DNA of 64,000 nucleotides. Source: Myrmaecium sp. VS I D KN 1 (taxonomy: Eukaryota > Ascomycota > Dothideomycetes > Valsariales > Valsariaceae). Below, piece by piece: positions 33,408 through 43,506 of the stretch. The notes beneath the pieces were generated by a model. The model ran no database searches. It saw only the letters and a program-made list of their open reading frames with translations, and was not told the origin of the DNA. Numbering within the stretch: position 1 is the first letter of the stretch; each line of letters begins with the position of its first letter. The stretch spans positions 744,001-808,000 of the forward strand of contig JADQAV010000008.1 in NCBI GenBank assembly GCA_019775845.1. The letters run 5' to 3'. The translations under genes were made by a program, and so were the position numbers.

Positions 33408-35145
33408 GTCGTGGTTTGATAGCCGGTTTGAGCGGCTGTGAGGAAGTAGGATGTAGAAGTAGACTTTTGACCTCGCGAGGGAGATCTAGAAGTTCGTTGG
33501 TGCTTGCAGTTGGACTGCGGAGCTGGGTCAGATCCTGTCAGTAAAGCGGTTGACAACGAGGCGGTGTGACCAGGATGAGCAGATGGCAACGGTGAAGGAT
33601 CTGGAGCCGGAACGTCTCGGTTCGGGTGACACAAGAAGAGAGGCTGTGACAATCTGAACCGACCGATGACCCCAAACGCAGTGCTTGTCGTTGAAGAGGA
33701 GCTGGATGGCGCGCACCTTTGTATTGTAAGACGCCTCGGTGAGAGAGCGAGGGCGGGTGGAGTAAGAGGTTGACGCCCGACCAACGTGGTTTTAAAGTGG
33801 GTGGCGGCTAGCCGAGGTGGGACGTGGTGCACCTCCTGAAGCTGTAAAGGCAGGCTCAAGTCGTGGTTGGGGTGAATCTCTGTGGGGAGAGATCACGGTA
33901 TATCGAAGGACAACCAGCGCGCTGGTGAGAAAAAGATGTGTTGTGAAGAGGGGAGGTTGGTGGATGTCTGGTCTGCTGGACACCGGGGGGGGGCGCTTTG
34001 GCAGAGAGGGAGGTTTGGGTCGAAAGTGCCTAGACTGAACCGAATCCGCCGCCGCCGCCCAACACATCCGGTTGCTCCCCCTATAAAAAGGCCGAAGCGC
34101 GGTTTCGGGCTCGGCAGCTTCCTTTAGCAGCGGGAATACGCCTTATACAAACACGACATAGCCTGGCTTGCCTGGGTACCTACTTCTGCATCTGGTCCGG
34201 CCGATTACCGTTGTATCACGGCCTCCATGAATAGTAACTTTTGATATATGTAATAGTAGGTACCTTTTCCAAATTCCAGTACGAGTGTTACAAAAGATCG
34301 TCCAAATTCCTGAATGCCATGATCGATAGTGACCGCCAACAAAGACTGTCGTATGTAGACAAAGCCACTCGCAGTATCATCTCTGATATCTCTGTTTCGG
34401 AACAAGGGCAGTGATCCAAGCATATGCTTTGAAATTGCCTACAAAAATGTGCTAGGAGTCTGCCGATCCTGCGTTGCCAGTCCGTTGCAGCGCATCTGGT
34501 CAGCTACAGAAGAGGTCGTCAGCGTGCGCCAAGCTGCGTGCGCCGCGAGGCTATCGCGGCACCATTAGAGATCCGACGAATGCAGCTCAGCCCCTTCGGC
34601 GGATAACATCGGCGGCATTCCATGTAATCAGATCCGTGGCAGTACAATCGCATCAGGGGCATTACTTATGCAAAAAACAAGCACGATGATCTGTGAAGGG
34701 CATTTGTGACTTCCTATCCCCTGAACCATGATCCATCTGGAAATCTGGCTGCAATCCCAGGCCCTGAGCAAAGACTATTTTCTCGGTTCAATAGAGGAAA
34801 ATCAGCTATTCAATGGAATTCGGTCGATAGCCATGACGAATCTGAGGGTGCCTATCATGCAGTTCCGATGCCAAAGCTGTCCGCGTTTTGCTCCGTCAAG
34901 CGGGCTGCTGGCGATGACCCGATTGTCCCCATGTAATCACAGTCCCATTCACGATAGAGCCGAGCTCTTATAAACGATAAGCCCGAGTAGAAACGGAAGG
35001 AAGCGTTGGAGGTTCGAGTTATTTTATAATATACAGCCCGCCAATGTCAGCGCCACAACCGATCGCCAGCTGGAGGTATCGAGGCCAGTGTTGCTATCGC
35101 GCCTGAGTCTCATACTCCGTACTTCCATCGCTTTTCCAATGGCCT
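33408..35145. other. Intergenic region upstream of CK1, no gene supported
   Basis: About 1.7 kb holding the CK1 promoter and probably a long 5' leader, plus the 3' side of ATP18. A plus-strand TATAAAAA lies near 34082 with no recognisable gene after it. Open frames up to 151 codons lack recognised domains. Confidence 0.45.
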
Positions 35146-35635
35146 CTAATGCTTCTCGGCGGAGTTGGCGTTCCGGAAAGCGGGGTTCCTGGGATCGTTC
35201 TTGTATTCGGCAGCTGGTGGAATGGCGTCAGCGAATGCAACTATGCGTGCCGAGCAGCTTCGGGGAACAATTATTCGGCGAGAGAAGGCTACTGACTGTT
35301 CGACAGGGCGCCGGCTGCGGAGTTGATGCCGTAGAGAACTATAAGGCCTATTTGTATATAATCAGCAACAGTCCTCCAGGTACATCGGGCTGGCTCCATT
35401 CGAGCGCCGCGAAAACAGCTCGGACAATGCCAATTAAGATCTAAAAGATAGGATCAGAGCTTACCAGCAACGTAGAAGGGGGCCATGGGCCTCGCTGCAC
35501 ATTAGATAGATTATTAGCAACTTCCCTTTGCACCGAGCCCTCGATGCTGTGATGATCCCATCGGGCTGTCGCGGAAGCTCAAGGGGCGCTCAACGTACCG
35601 ACCGGAGCGGGGAACTTCTTGCCGAGGAGAGACAT
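35146..35635 (-). CDS. ATP18: F1F0-ATP synthase subunit i/j (Atp18)
   Basis: A 61-residue protein spread over four exons: 35599-35635, 35465-35494, 35297-35347 and 35146-35213. All three introns have consistent GT-AG ends and phase 1 joins. The product starts MSLLGKKFPAPVARPMAPFY, continues VAGLIVLYGINSAAGAL as one membrane helix, and ends TAEYKNDPRNPAFR before a short polar tail. The Pro-rich start, the YG in the helix and the EYKNDPRNP motif match yeast Atp18 (EFINDPRNP), a small inner-membrane subunit at the dimer interface of mitochondrial ATP synthase. Its size kept it from showing as a long open frame. It is divergent from SPC19, starts 268 bases apart. Confidence 0.9.
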
Positions 35636-35902
35636 TCTGTGGGCGTTCGACGTGTGCTAGAGAAAATAAGCCGTGGATGATGAAGCGGAGTTGCGCTGCG
35701 ATTGGGGCAGACGGAGTTGGGTTTGCGGGTGCTTGCGGTACATCGCGAAGCTTGGCGTGTTGGCCTGAACCGACAAATGGCCGACGTAAGGCTCAAGGAA
35801 CCGCGCAGCCTACTCCATACTACCACCCCGGTGTAAACATACCTACATCCAAAAGTAATACACGGGGGACGACGCCGCACGGTTTCTCTCACGTCTGCCA
35901 CT

Positions 35903-36508
35903 ATGGCGGACGCCCTGAAAGGATGTGTCTCCTCACTCCGCATGAGTATGCAGCTGCTCGACTCGTCGATCTCCATCCTTGACGCTGGGGTAAACGATCT
36001 CCCGCGCCTGAGCAAGGTCCTCCAAACCACACGGGTAAGGTCCCACGCACTCAGAAATGTCAAACGACTCGACTAACTGCCTGACCTACAGCACTTCGAG
36101 CTCATATCGGAACCGGACCTGCAAGCTGCTCAAGCTGCCCTCCTCTCGGAGATCCGTCCCGAGGTGGACTCTCTGCTCAACCGCGTATCGAACCATCTGG
36201 ATAAGCTGGAGCGGCGAGAGCAGTCCCTGATCGCCAAATGTGATCTGAATGAGGGCCGACTATCGCAAAACAGCGATGAGACTACGACCTCAAGATTTCG
36301 TACCTCCTCGACGGCGCGCGATGTACCGAGAGTCAGCAGCGGAGCGGGTCAAGGGGTACCAAGCGCATTGCAGCAGTTGAAGCTGAGACAGCTACGTCAG
36401 AAGAAGGAGAGACTTAGCTATACCGTCGATAGGTTGACGCTGCAGGCTCAGCAGCGAGAAAGACAATTAAGAATGAGTTTGGCTGCTCCTCAGCAGTATG
36501 ATGACTAA
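35903..36508 (+). CDS. SPC19: DASH/Dam1 complex subunit Spc19
   Basis: Exons 35903-36034 and 36092-36508 encode 182 residues. The N-terminal half matches Spc19: SLRMSMQLLDSSISILDAGV, LPRLSKVLQTTRHFELISE and a coiled coil with LDKLERREQSLIAK. The splice junction falls inside TTR-HFEL and is phase 0. The C-terminal part is Ser/Thr-rich followed by a basic coiled coil (QLKLRQLRQKKERL). Spc19 is part of the Dam1/DASH ring that couples kinetochores to microtubules in fungi. The start is the first ATG after the divergent promoter. Confidence 0.9.
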
Positions 36509-36896
36509 ACGACACTTCGAGCACTTAATGATACCGAACTTATGTGAACCATCGTTCGTGAACTTTGTACCTAAGCGGGGAATACATCGTACAGTATCAA
36601 TACCCTCCAGTTTCGCTCTGACAAGCCAACCTGAGTAGCCGGTAGTCGACCTCGTGATATTGTATCGGTCTATTCGGCTGAATACTTGACATTATATGCC
36701 GGGATAAACCACAATTCAGGATAAAGATAGTGATGAGTAAGTCATAAGCTCCGTAGAAGGGTTTAGGAATATCAATTGCTATGAATGAGCGTCCAGTGGT
36801 TAAACCTGCTAATGTCCACTCCAGGAATCCCACCCAAACATGCCGAAGGGGCAACGCAGTCCTCGATGGACGCATCGCTTGGCAGTTCACAGTTGC
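36509..36896. other. Convergent intergenic region, 3'UTRs only
   Basis: Between SPC19 and the secreted-protein gene. No recognisable feature. Confidence 0.55.
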
Positions 36897-37755
36897 TCAA
36901 TAGCCGCCATATCCAATAGTCTTGCAGGCGGCCTTGGTGGAGACCAAGGTCGAAGTGAAAGGAATTGCCTTAGTGGTCGTGCAGACCGAGGCACTTGCAA
37001 CCGTAGTGACCTTAGTGGTGGGCACCGAGGTCACGTAGGTAGAGTAGTCCGTCTTGACGGAGCTAAGCGCAAGCGGTGTCAGATCAAACCGATAGAACGA
37101 GCCTACTCAACGTTAAAGAAGACTTACGTGATAGGAACTTCGGTGACGCCCGTCACGGCCTGCGAGATTGTCTTGACAACGATCGTACTGGTGGTAATGG
37201 GGATGGTCTCGGTGACGAGCTTGGTCTCGTAGTTCGTGAATGCCTGCGAGGACTTGGTGGTGTAGGTTTGGACTATGGCCTTGCTTGATGTTACGGGAAC
37301 CTGTTCGGTAACAGTCGAAGTGACATATATAGTCTGTGTCTCAACCACAGCAGTGGTTGATGTCCCGAGCGCAACGGAAGTGATAAAGTCTGTCGTGCAA
37401 GTAGTGGAAATTCCACCCTTATCGGTAGAGACACCACCTTTACTGGTCGATGATTTCCCGTACCCGTCATTGCCCGGAAGGGCTGACGAAAGTGCACTGA
37501 ATGATCTCATGTCAGCATTTGACTATATGATTAGTCTTTCACGATTCCGCGAGAGAAGGCGCGAGAAGTATGGCCAGGACAGGTCGGCATAGGAAAGGCA
37601 TAGGAAAGGCATAGGAAAGGCATAGGAAAGGCATAGGAAAGGCATAGGAAAGGCATAGGAAAGGCATAGGAAAGGCATAGGAAAGGCATAGGAAAGGCTC
37701 AGGAGTACCTCATTCCCACGAGGGCAATAAGAGCCGTTTTAAGGAAAGCAATCAT
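36897..37755 (-). CDS. Ser/Thr-rich predicted secreted protein
   Basis: Exons 37709-37755, 37128-37496 and 36897-37062 encode 193 residues. Joining exon 1 to exon 2 creates a clear signal peptide, MIAFLKTALIALVGM continuing SALSSA, with likely cleavage after Ala21. The mature part is over a third Thr, Ser and Val, with repeated short patterns such as YVTSTVTEQVPVTS and TIPITTSTIVVKT, as in O-mannosylated wall or adhesin-like proteins. There are three cysteines (CTTD, VCTT, ACKT). The end, KTIGYGGY, lacks the hydrophobic tail needed for a GPI anchor. I do not recognise a family. The 212-nt first intron contains a perfect minisatellite. Splicing is inferred from GT-AG ends and frame only. Confidence 0.7.
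37587..37696. repeat. 11-bp minisatellite, ten perfect copies
   Basis: The plus-strand unit GCATAGGAAAG repeats ten times with no mismatch over 110 bases. It lies entirely within intron 1 (37497-37708) of the secreted-protein gene, where the transcript reads as the pyrimidine-rich CTTTCCTATGC. Confidence 0.97.
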
Positions 37756-39195
37756 GTTGAGGAGCAGATATAGAGTCGAGAAGTGATCGTGAGCGAAAGT
37801 AAACTGGCTGTAGCTGGAGCGATGAAATTGGTGCTGATGACTGCACTGGGCATGATCTTTCAGACAGGAGCTCCATCTTTATATGTTCCAGGACACTGCA
37901 GAGAACACTCATACGCATGGAGCTTCCTCTGCGAGCCGGCGCGGAAGGAGTTGAGGAACCTCCAGCATCGAGTACGCCCTACGTGAGTAGGCAACGAGCT
38001 GGCAGCAGCCTTGGGAGTGTATGCAGTGCGAATCTGCAATGTAGTCACTTGTGCCCCTCGAAAATGCGTTGGCGGAAGAAGCTGAGTAGTAAAGGGATCA
38101 ACGAGATCGGGAGACGATATCCCCAGAAACCCGAGGCTTACGCTGATACAACAGAAGGCTCAGACGATGACCAGCTCGAGCCATTTCAAGATCACAACAG
38201 ACCCGACAAACGGAAGAAGAGAGATGCATGCGGCGAGCGAGGCAGGTAAGACAGACAAGCAGCTTGGACCTCGGCGGAACATGGCTTGGAAGATACGGTT
38301 TGAGTTGCTGCAACTCATAGATGCATGCAATAACGGGGCACATATACAGAGCACTGTCGACGGTAAGCCGGGGAAGTCAGAGCACGTTTCTGTACGCGGT
38401 GTTGCTTACGGCTTGCTTAACGTCAGTCGTGCTACTGGGGCACGGATGTTGGACAGCAGATGAAGAAGACCAGAATGAGGGGAGAGGAGGGGAGAGGAAG
38501 GAAGAAGATGGAAGAGGGGAGGATAAGGGAGAGTTGACAGCGGTGCTACAGAGGGGAGCAAATACGAAGATGCGGGCATACAACTGTGTCTCCATGACCG
38601 CAGACGGTAAAGAGACGTTTCGGTTTCTCCAGGTCACAGCCTCGCCGGTGAAAACGACTGGCTTGGTTCCGAAGCTATTGACTTGGTATCCATTCGACCA
38701 TCTCTGAAAACTTACACGCTTGGGCACTGTATATCTGTGCGTGAGCATTGCCTTCTTCTGCATGGTAGGAGAGATAGTATCCATCAAGAACGTTCCGTCG
38801 CTACTCGGCATTACGTAATGCCATTGTCTTGAATGCTTTGATACGTGTCATATATTATCTTAGATATGATACGTATTAAATACGGTACAAATGATTGGCA
38901 GCGTATAATACCGTGTATCAAGTAATCTGCTCACTGCAACTCCTCTCCGTCTCTTCCCAGCTCATCCTCCAGGCTCTCTTCTCCCGCATTCCCTCCTCCT
39001 TCGCCTCCGCTTTTTCTCTTTCCATCTCCTCCCGCTCCCCTTCCTGACAACTTCTGGTGTCACTTCATCCGCAAATCAAACGACCAAGCCGGCCTCGCTG
39101 ACCTCGCCTTGCATCCAGCTGCCCTCGCTGCCGGAACGTTACGAGACCACGAACTCGACACCGCACACCGCATTCACCCACGACCAGCTACTGCC
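37756..39195. other. Divergent intergenic region, no supported gene
   Basis: About 1.4 kb. Holds a purine-rich block at 38470-38535, an AT-rich block at 38835-38930 and a pyrimidine-rich AIM11 leader at about 38940-39060. Open frames (up to 144 codons) show no recognisable domain. Confidence 0.5.
38940..39060 (+). promoter_or_regulatory. Pyrimidine-rich leader/promoter tract of AIM11
   Basis: A C/T-dominated block starting about 255 bases before the AIM11 ATG, of the type that marks transcription starts in filamentous fungi. Confidence 0.5.
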
Positions 39196-39795
39196 ATGGT
39201 GTTCTTCTTGCGCAATGCACTCAACACTGCTTTAGGCGACCCGTTGGAGACCAACAAGCCGGCCGATGAGGTGCACCCCGGACCTGCAGATACCCAAGGG
39301 CCTACCGGGAAGCCATCGATGGTGTCTGCGAGATCAATGCGCCAGATGAGCATGATGCTCGCAGGCGGCAGTTTCGTCTTACTCTCTTCCTACATCACCA
39401 AGCGTGCCATCACCCGTAGAGTCCTTGCCGCACGCCCCCGCTTTTACCAACCGAACAACCAGCCGGCCAAAGTGAATGGAGGAGCCGAAGCCTTCGAGGC
39501 ATTGAACCTGGCAACCTTGAATGTCTTCAGCTGGGCCATTCTCCTTGGTGGCGGCACGCTTTGGGCCTTGGATCTCTCAAGTTTGGAGGAGATGCGCGCA
39601 GCTGCGAGACGGACCATGTCACTCGGGTCCGGACCAACTAAAGATGCTGACGAGGAGGTCGAGGAGTGGCTGGCGTCGGTGTTAGCCAGAAAGGAGACCA
39701 AAGCGCTGCTGCGTAAAGTCGGCGCAACCATTCCGGATGATTTCGCTGAGACGCAACAGTCCCAGGCGAAGACTGACAAGGAAGGTCCGCACTGA
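39196..39795 (+). CDS. AIM11: Altered inheritance of mitochondria protein 11
   Basis: A single exon of 199 residues. I start at MVFFLRNALN (39196); the frame is open further upstream but the leader there lacks a family-like sequence. Two membrane segments are visible: MLAGGSFVLLSSYITKRAI (about 55-73) and LATLNVFSWAILLGGGTLWAL (about 120-140). Between them RFYQPN resembles the conserved loop of fungal Aim11 proteins, and the C-terminal helix (EEVEEWLASVLARKE) is charged. Aim11 is a small fungal membrane protein named from a yeast screen for mitochondrial inheritance; its molecular job is not established. The assignment rests on length, two-helix layout and the loop. Confidence 0.75.
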   Translation: MVFFLRNALNTALGDPLETNKPADEVHPGPADTQGPTGKPSMVSARSMRQMSMMLAGGSFVLLSSYITKRAITRRVLAARPRFYQPNNQPAKVNGGAEAFEALNLATLNVFSWAILLGGGTLWALDLSSLEEMRAAARRTMSLGSGPTKDADEEVEEWLASVLARKETKALLRKVGATIPDDFAETQQSQAKTDKEGPH

Positions 39796-40627
39796 TCGTC
39801 ACTGTGAGCCTAATTTCGGTTGCTTTTAGAAGGGCGAACGCCTAAATTTCGTCATACATGCACATTTCTTCCTAGAGTCCTGGCACTGCGGCATAGCACG
39901 CCTGAGGCTTGCAAGGAGCACTTTCTTAGCCCCTGAATCTGGATGCTGGGCTGTCGGGATGCTTGCCCGAGGGGTCGGGAGCGGGCTGTGGAAAGCGTAC
40001 TGGAGGCACTGCAGAGGAAGTCGATCTCCCGGAACTCCAGGCCACCAGCCGCAAACACGTGTGTGAGCAGGTCAGTGTCTGCATCGGACCCGCGAGCTGG
40101 CCATTCGTCCCTTGCTCCATGCTGTCTGCAGCATCTTCCTTCAGCTGTCTACTACGGCGCTGTAAAATCTTGAGTATCTGCTCTATTCGGAGACAAAATC
40201 ATACCGACAGGCTGGGCTCGCCGTTCGTGGAGACAAATACGAGGGAGCTGATGTCGATCAAACACCGCTGGGTTCGTTACCTTGATGTCGGTCATATAAA
40301 TAGTACAGAACGATACGAACGTGCTAATCAGCATCAGCCAAGCCCTGCTGGGTATCTGTTACTGCGCTTCATGCCTACTCCAGTCCAAACCTCTCCCCTA
40401 GCGTCATTCCGTCGACGTTTTGTGTCGAAAGAAATACCCGACCCGGTGACACAGCAGAGAGCTTGCACTGCCCCCTCCTTATTTTCCCACGTGAATTATA
40501 GCCCCTGGTTCTCGTAACGTAGTCGCCCATTCCCAACCTCTTCCTCACCGTCCCACTCCGGTTCTTCGTCATCGTGTTGACCATCTCCTGAAGAGCCAAG
40601 CTGGAGCCTTACCACCGCCCACCTCGC
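39796..40627. other. Convergent intergenic region, no gene seen
   Basis: Between AIM11 and the molybdopterin synthase gene. A 184-codon plus-strand open frame at 39963-40517 has no recognisable features and is not called. Confidence 0.5.
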
Positions 40628-41418
40628 TCACTGCCCTGGCGTCGTTCGTCCCGGACCAATCTTCACGCCCACAGCGCCGTCCCTGTTGGCCCTCCAGACA
40701 CCTCCCTCGTCCCCCTCCCCTTCCTCAAACTCTTCCAGCTTCCAGATCTCCACCTTCTCCTTGCACAGCTCCAGCGCCTCCTCCCCGCCTTTCCAGGCCG
40801 GCGCCCGATGCGGGGCGGACACGGCGATCAGCACGCTCTCCTCCCCCACCGGCACGACGCCCAGCCGGTGCGTCATGGAGATGGCTGTGAGCGCGTGGGT
40901 GGCGCGCACGTGTCGCGCGAGACACAGCAGCGTGCGCAGCGCGAGCGGCGCGTACGCCGAGTAGGTGAGCTGCTTGACCCGTCGGGAGTCGAAGATGTTG
41001 CGGGTGGTGCCTAGCGTCATCGATGTGTGCGAAAGGGACGACGCATGATGTGTGAGAAGCGAATGACTATGTCCATGAATTTATGGAAGACCCCGCGTCC
41101 CCGGCAAAGGGTACAGAAAGACGAGTGAGGTAGAAGATGACTATTCGATAGTAAAGACGAAGAAAAGGAAGAAAATAAATATAGCATGAAAAGGACATGA
41201 AAATAGAAAAAGGTTGCAAGTGATATTTACTCACCAGCGAACAACACCACCGCGCCCGCGCCAGGATCCTTAACCCTATTGATACTCGTTTGCGCATCCA
41301 AAGGGTCGTAGGTCAGCTCCACATGAATCCCTTCCTCCGTGCGTACCATATCGGAAGGTCGTCGTGATGATGTAGTAGTAGCCGGAGGGGCCGGACTGGA
41401 TCGCGCAGTTTCACCCAT
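40628..41418 (-). CDS. Molybdopterin synthase catalytic (large) subunit, MOCS2B/MoaE
   Basis: Exons 41235-41418 and 40628-41010 encode 188 residues. The splice recreates the family motif VVLFAGTTRNIFDSRRVKQL, followed by YSAYAPLALRTL, SMTHRLGVVPVGEESVLIAV, the HR-A-WKGG block and the active-site lysine region KVEIWKLEEF. The partner subunit donates sulfur from its thiocarboxylate, and this subunit inserts it into precursor Z to make molybdopterin, needed for nitrate reductase and other molybdenum enzymes (Aspergillus cnxH). The N-terminal 25 residues are Ser/Thr/Pro-rich and not conserved in style. The start is the first ATG (41418). The intron is 224 nt, long for this window. No nitrate-assimilation gene lies nearby. 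Confidence 0.9.
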
Positions 41419-41729
41419 CACGTATCCGAGTGGCCTTTGGCCGACTGATTCTGGTGACTCTGTCCTCCTAATTCAATAAGGATAATTTGTGAGGTTGGGG
41501 GCATGAATGGATTCCAGTGGATTCCCTATCTTTGGGCTGCGGGCGCTCTTGAGATGTATTAGTAAGAAGCCTCTGGGGTCCCCATCTCAATCTGTATATA
41601 ACTTGAGATCACAGCATAAATTCAACTTAGGAATCAGACGATCCAAGAGATCATGTCTTCGTCAAGATGTCTTCGCGATTCTGGAGAGGAGAAGAACTCT
41701 ATTTTTCATTTTCCTTGTATCCAAACATC

Positions 41730-43506
41730 TTATAATGCGTTAAACCGTTCCCGCGCATTATCCCACGTTTTCGCGGAGAAGTCCTTTCCGCCGCCTTTGG
41801 TATTCGCATTTGCTTGCTCGACGGCATCGCCCAGGTTGCTACCCACCGCGCCCAAGCCAACCCCAGAAGCGTACGCATTCGGCTGAATCACGTCCGCCAT
41901 TCCCTCGCCTGCCGCCCCGAGCCCTTTGCCTTCCTGCCAGCCCATCTTGCTTAGTATGTTCACCCCAATTGAAGGCTTTGCGGCTGCTTGTTCCTCCTCA
42001 ACTGCCGTGGTCGCTTTTGGCTTCCCCGCCGGTTTATGCAGTTGACGACGTTCCTTGGCGCGGTCGCGATACTGACTCGCTTCCCCAGCGGACGATGCTT
42101 TCTTCGGCAAGGCCGCGCTTTGTTCGTCTTCCAGCTTAGCTACCGCAGCTACAGCATCCGCTTTCTTTTTCTCGTCTTGAAGATTCGTCAGGTGCAACTG
42201 GCTTTTCTGCATGTGGGCCTTGAGTGTCTCCTCCGTTTGGAAATGTCTCCGGCAAAGATAACACCCTAGACCATGGACGTAACTTTTCCCTCGAATCTTA
42301 GCCGACGCCGCACCCCATCGATCAAACAAAGAGTTGGCAGCACCCTGCACCGCTACTTCTTTCTTCTTTATCTTTTTCTCCAGAGCCGAGGTTTCTCGAT
42401 TGGAAGAGTTGGACGGAGGGTCGCGGTCCGGAAGATTGTTGGAAGGCATTTGAGTAGAGACCACATATTCGGTAATGTAAGCATCCGGGTCGCGATACAC
42501 AAACTCGTTGCCTGGCGTGTTTGTATGCGATACTGTCCGAGGATTCGGACCGTCGCGTCGATCGGGTGGCCTGAATATTCCAGCATGAGGATAGTCCAGT
42601 TGAAGGGGCCTTGATGATATAGTGAATTTATCCAGTGCATTGAATGCTTCGAATGCTGCTTTGGCGTCCTGGATATGATTAGCGCAAGCATCAAAGCTGC
42701 TGAAGCGGAAACTCACCTCGGCAGAAAAGTACTCCGCAAAACCATAACCACGGCTTGCATTCGTCTTCTTCGCGCGCACAAGGAGAACCCGTCTCAGACT
42801 CCCCTCGGGCGCACCAAAACCGCTAGCAGCCGTTGTTTCTGTCCCCTTGAAGAGTTTCATCATGCCCTTCGCAAAGACCTCCTCGGTGGTGCTTGGGTTG
42901 AGGTCTCGGACCAGCAAAAATTGTGAGGGAGTATTGTCCGGGGAGACGTCCTCATCTCCCTTGGCTCGCGGCGGCTCATCTACCTCAGTTACATGGATTT
43001 CCTCGTAGTGAAGGACATCGTCTACACTGAGCGTCAGTACGCCGCAGCAATGCGGAAATGGCGTGACCTATGTACCTCCTCCTCGACTGCCGGAGCGCGA
43101 GTACTCGTAATCTCGTCGACGATACTGCCGATATGGTGGGGATACGCTGCGGTTATGCGGCTCGTGTCGGTCATGGCGGTCATATGCGGCCGGGTGGCCA
43201 GCGTAGAAGTCGCGATGCTTGGGACCCCGATAGCCACCCCGTGGCGACCTTGATCGATCGCGTGAGTGAGGATGGCGATAATCTGCGCGATGCGACCGAG
43301 ATGATGATTGAAATTCTTGATGATAGACACCACGTCAGCAACGAGTCCTCTTCCCTTCCTGAACCTCCTCAATCAACTAGGATACCGGTGACGAGCGCGC
43401 GATCATCTGCCATGTGCGACGGAGGATGGTAGCTATCGCTGTTAACGGACTGTGTTCCGGCGCGCTGGCGCGAATCGTTCTCTATATCTCCTTCGTGGAA
43501 AGGCAT
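41730..43506 (-). CDS. RNA-binding protein with RS-like, RRM, C2H2 and G-patch domains (RBM5/10-like)
   Basis: Exons 43386-43506, 43076-43315, 42717-43021 and 41730-42668 encode 534 residues. The N-terminal 120 residues are rich in Arg, Ser, His and Tyr (SRDRSRSPRGGYRG). An RRM follows at about 150-260 (FLLVRDLNPSTTEE as RNP2, ASRGYGFAEYFSAE as RNP1), then a C2H2 finger CYLCRRHFQTEETLKAHMQKSQLH, and a G-patch near the end: IGVNILSKMGWQEGKGLG. This order matches RBM5/RBM10-type splicing regulators, which act in the nucleus on 3' splice-site choice; G-patches activate DEAH helicases. The C-terminus NARERFNAL is also typical. Exons 1 and 2 were found from splice sites; the first acceptor is AAG after a CTGAC branch site. 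Confidence 0.88.

Noticed and set aside
38377-38811. 144-codon minus-strand frame in the gap upstream of the secreted-protein gene
   Set aside because: The second half is the translation of a simple purine/pyrimidine-rich tract and the first half matches nothing I know.
39963-40517. 184-codon plus-strand frame between AIM11 and the molybdopterin synthase gene
   Set aside because: Composition looks like random translation and no start context, domain or splice structure supports it.
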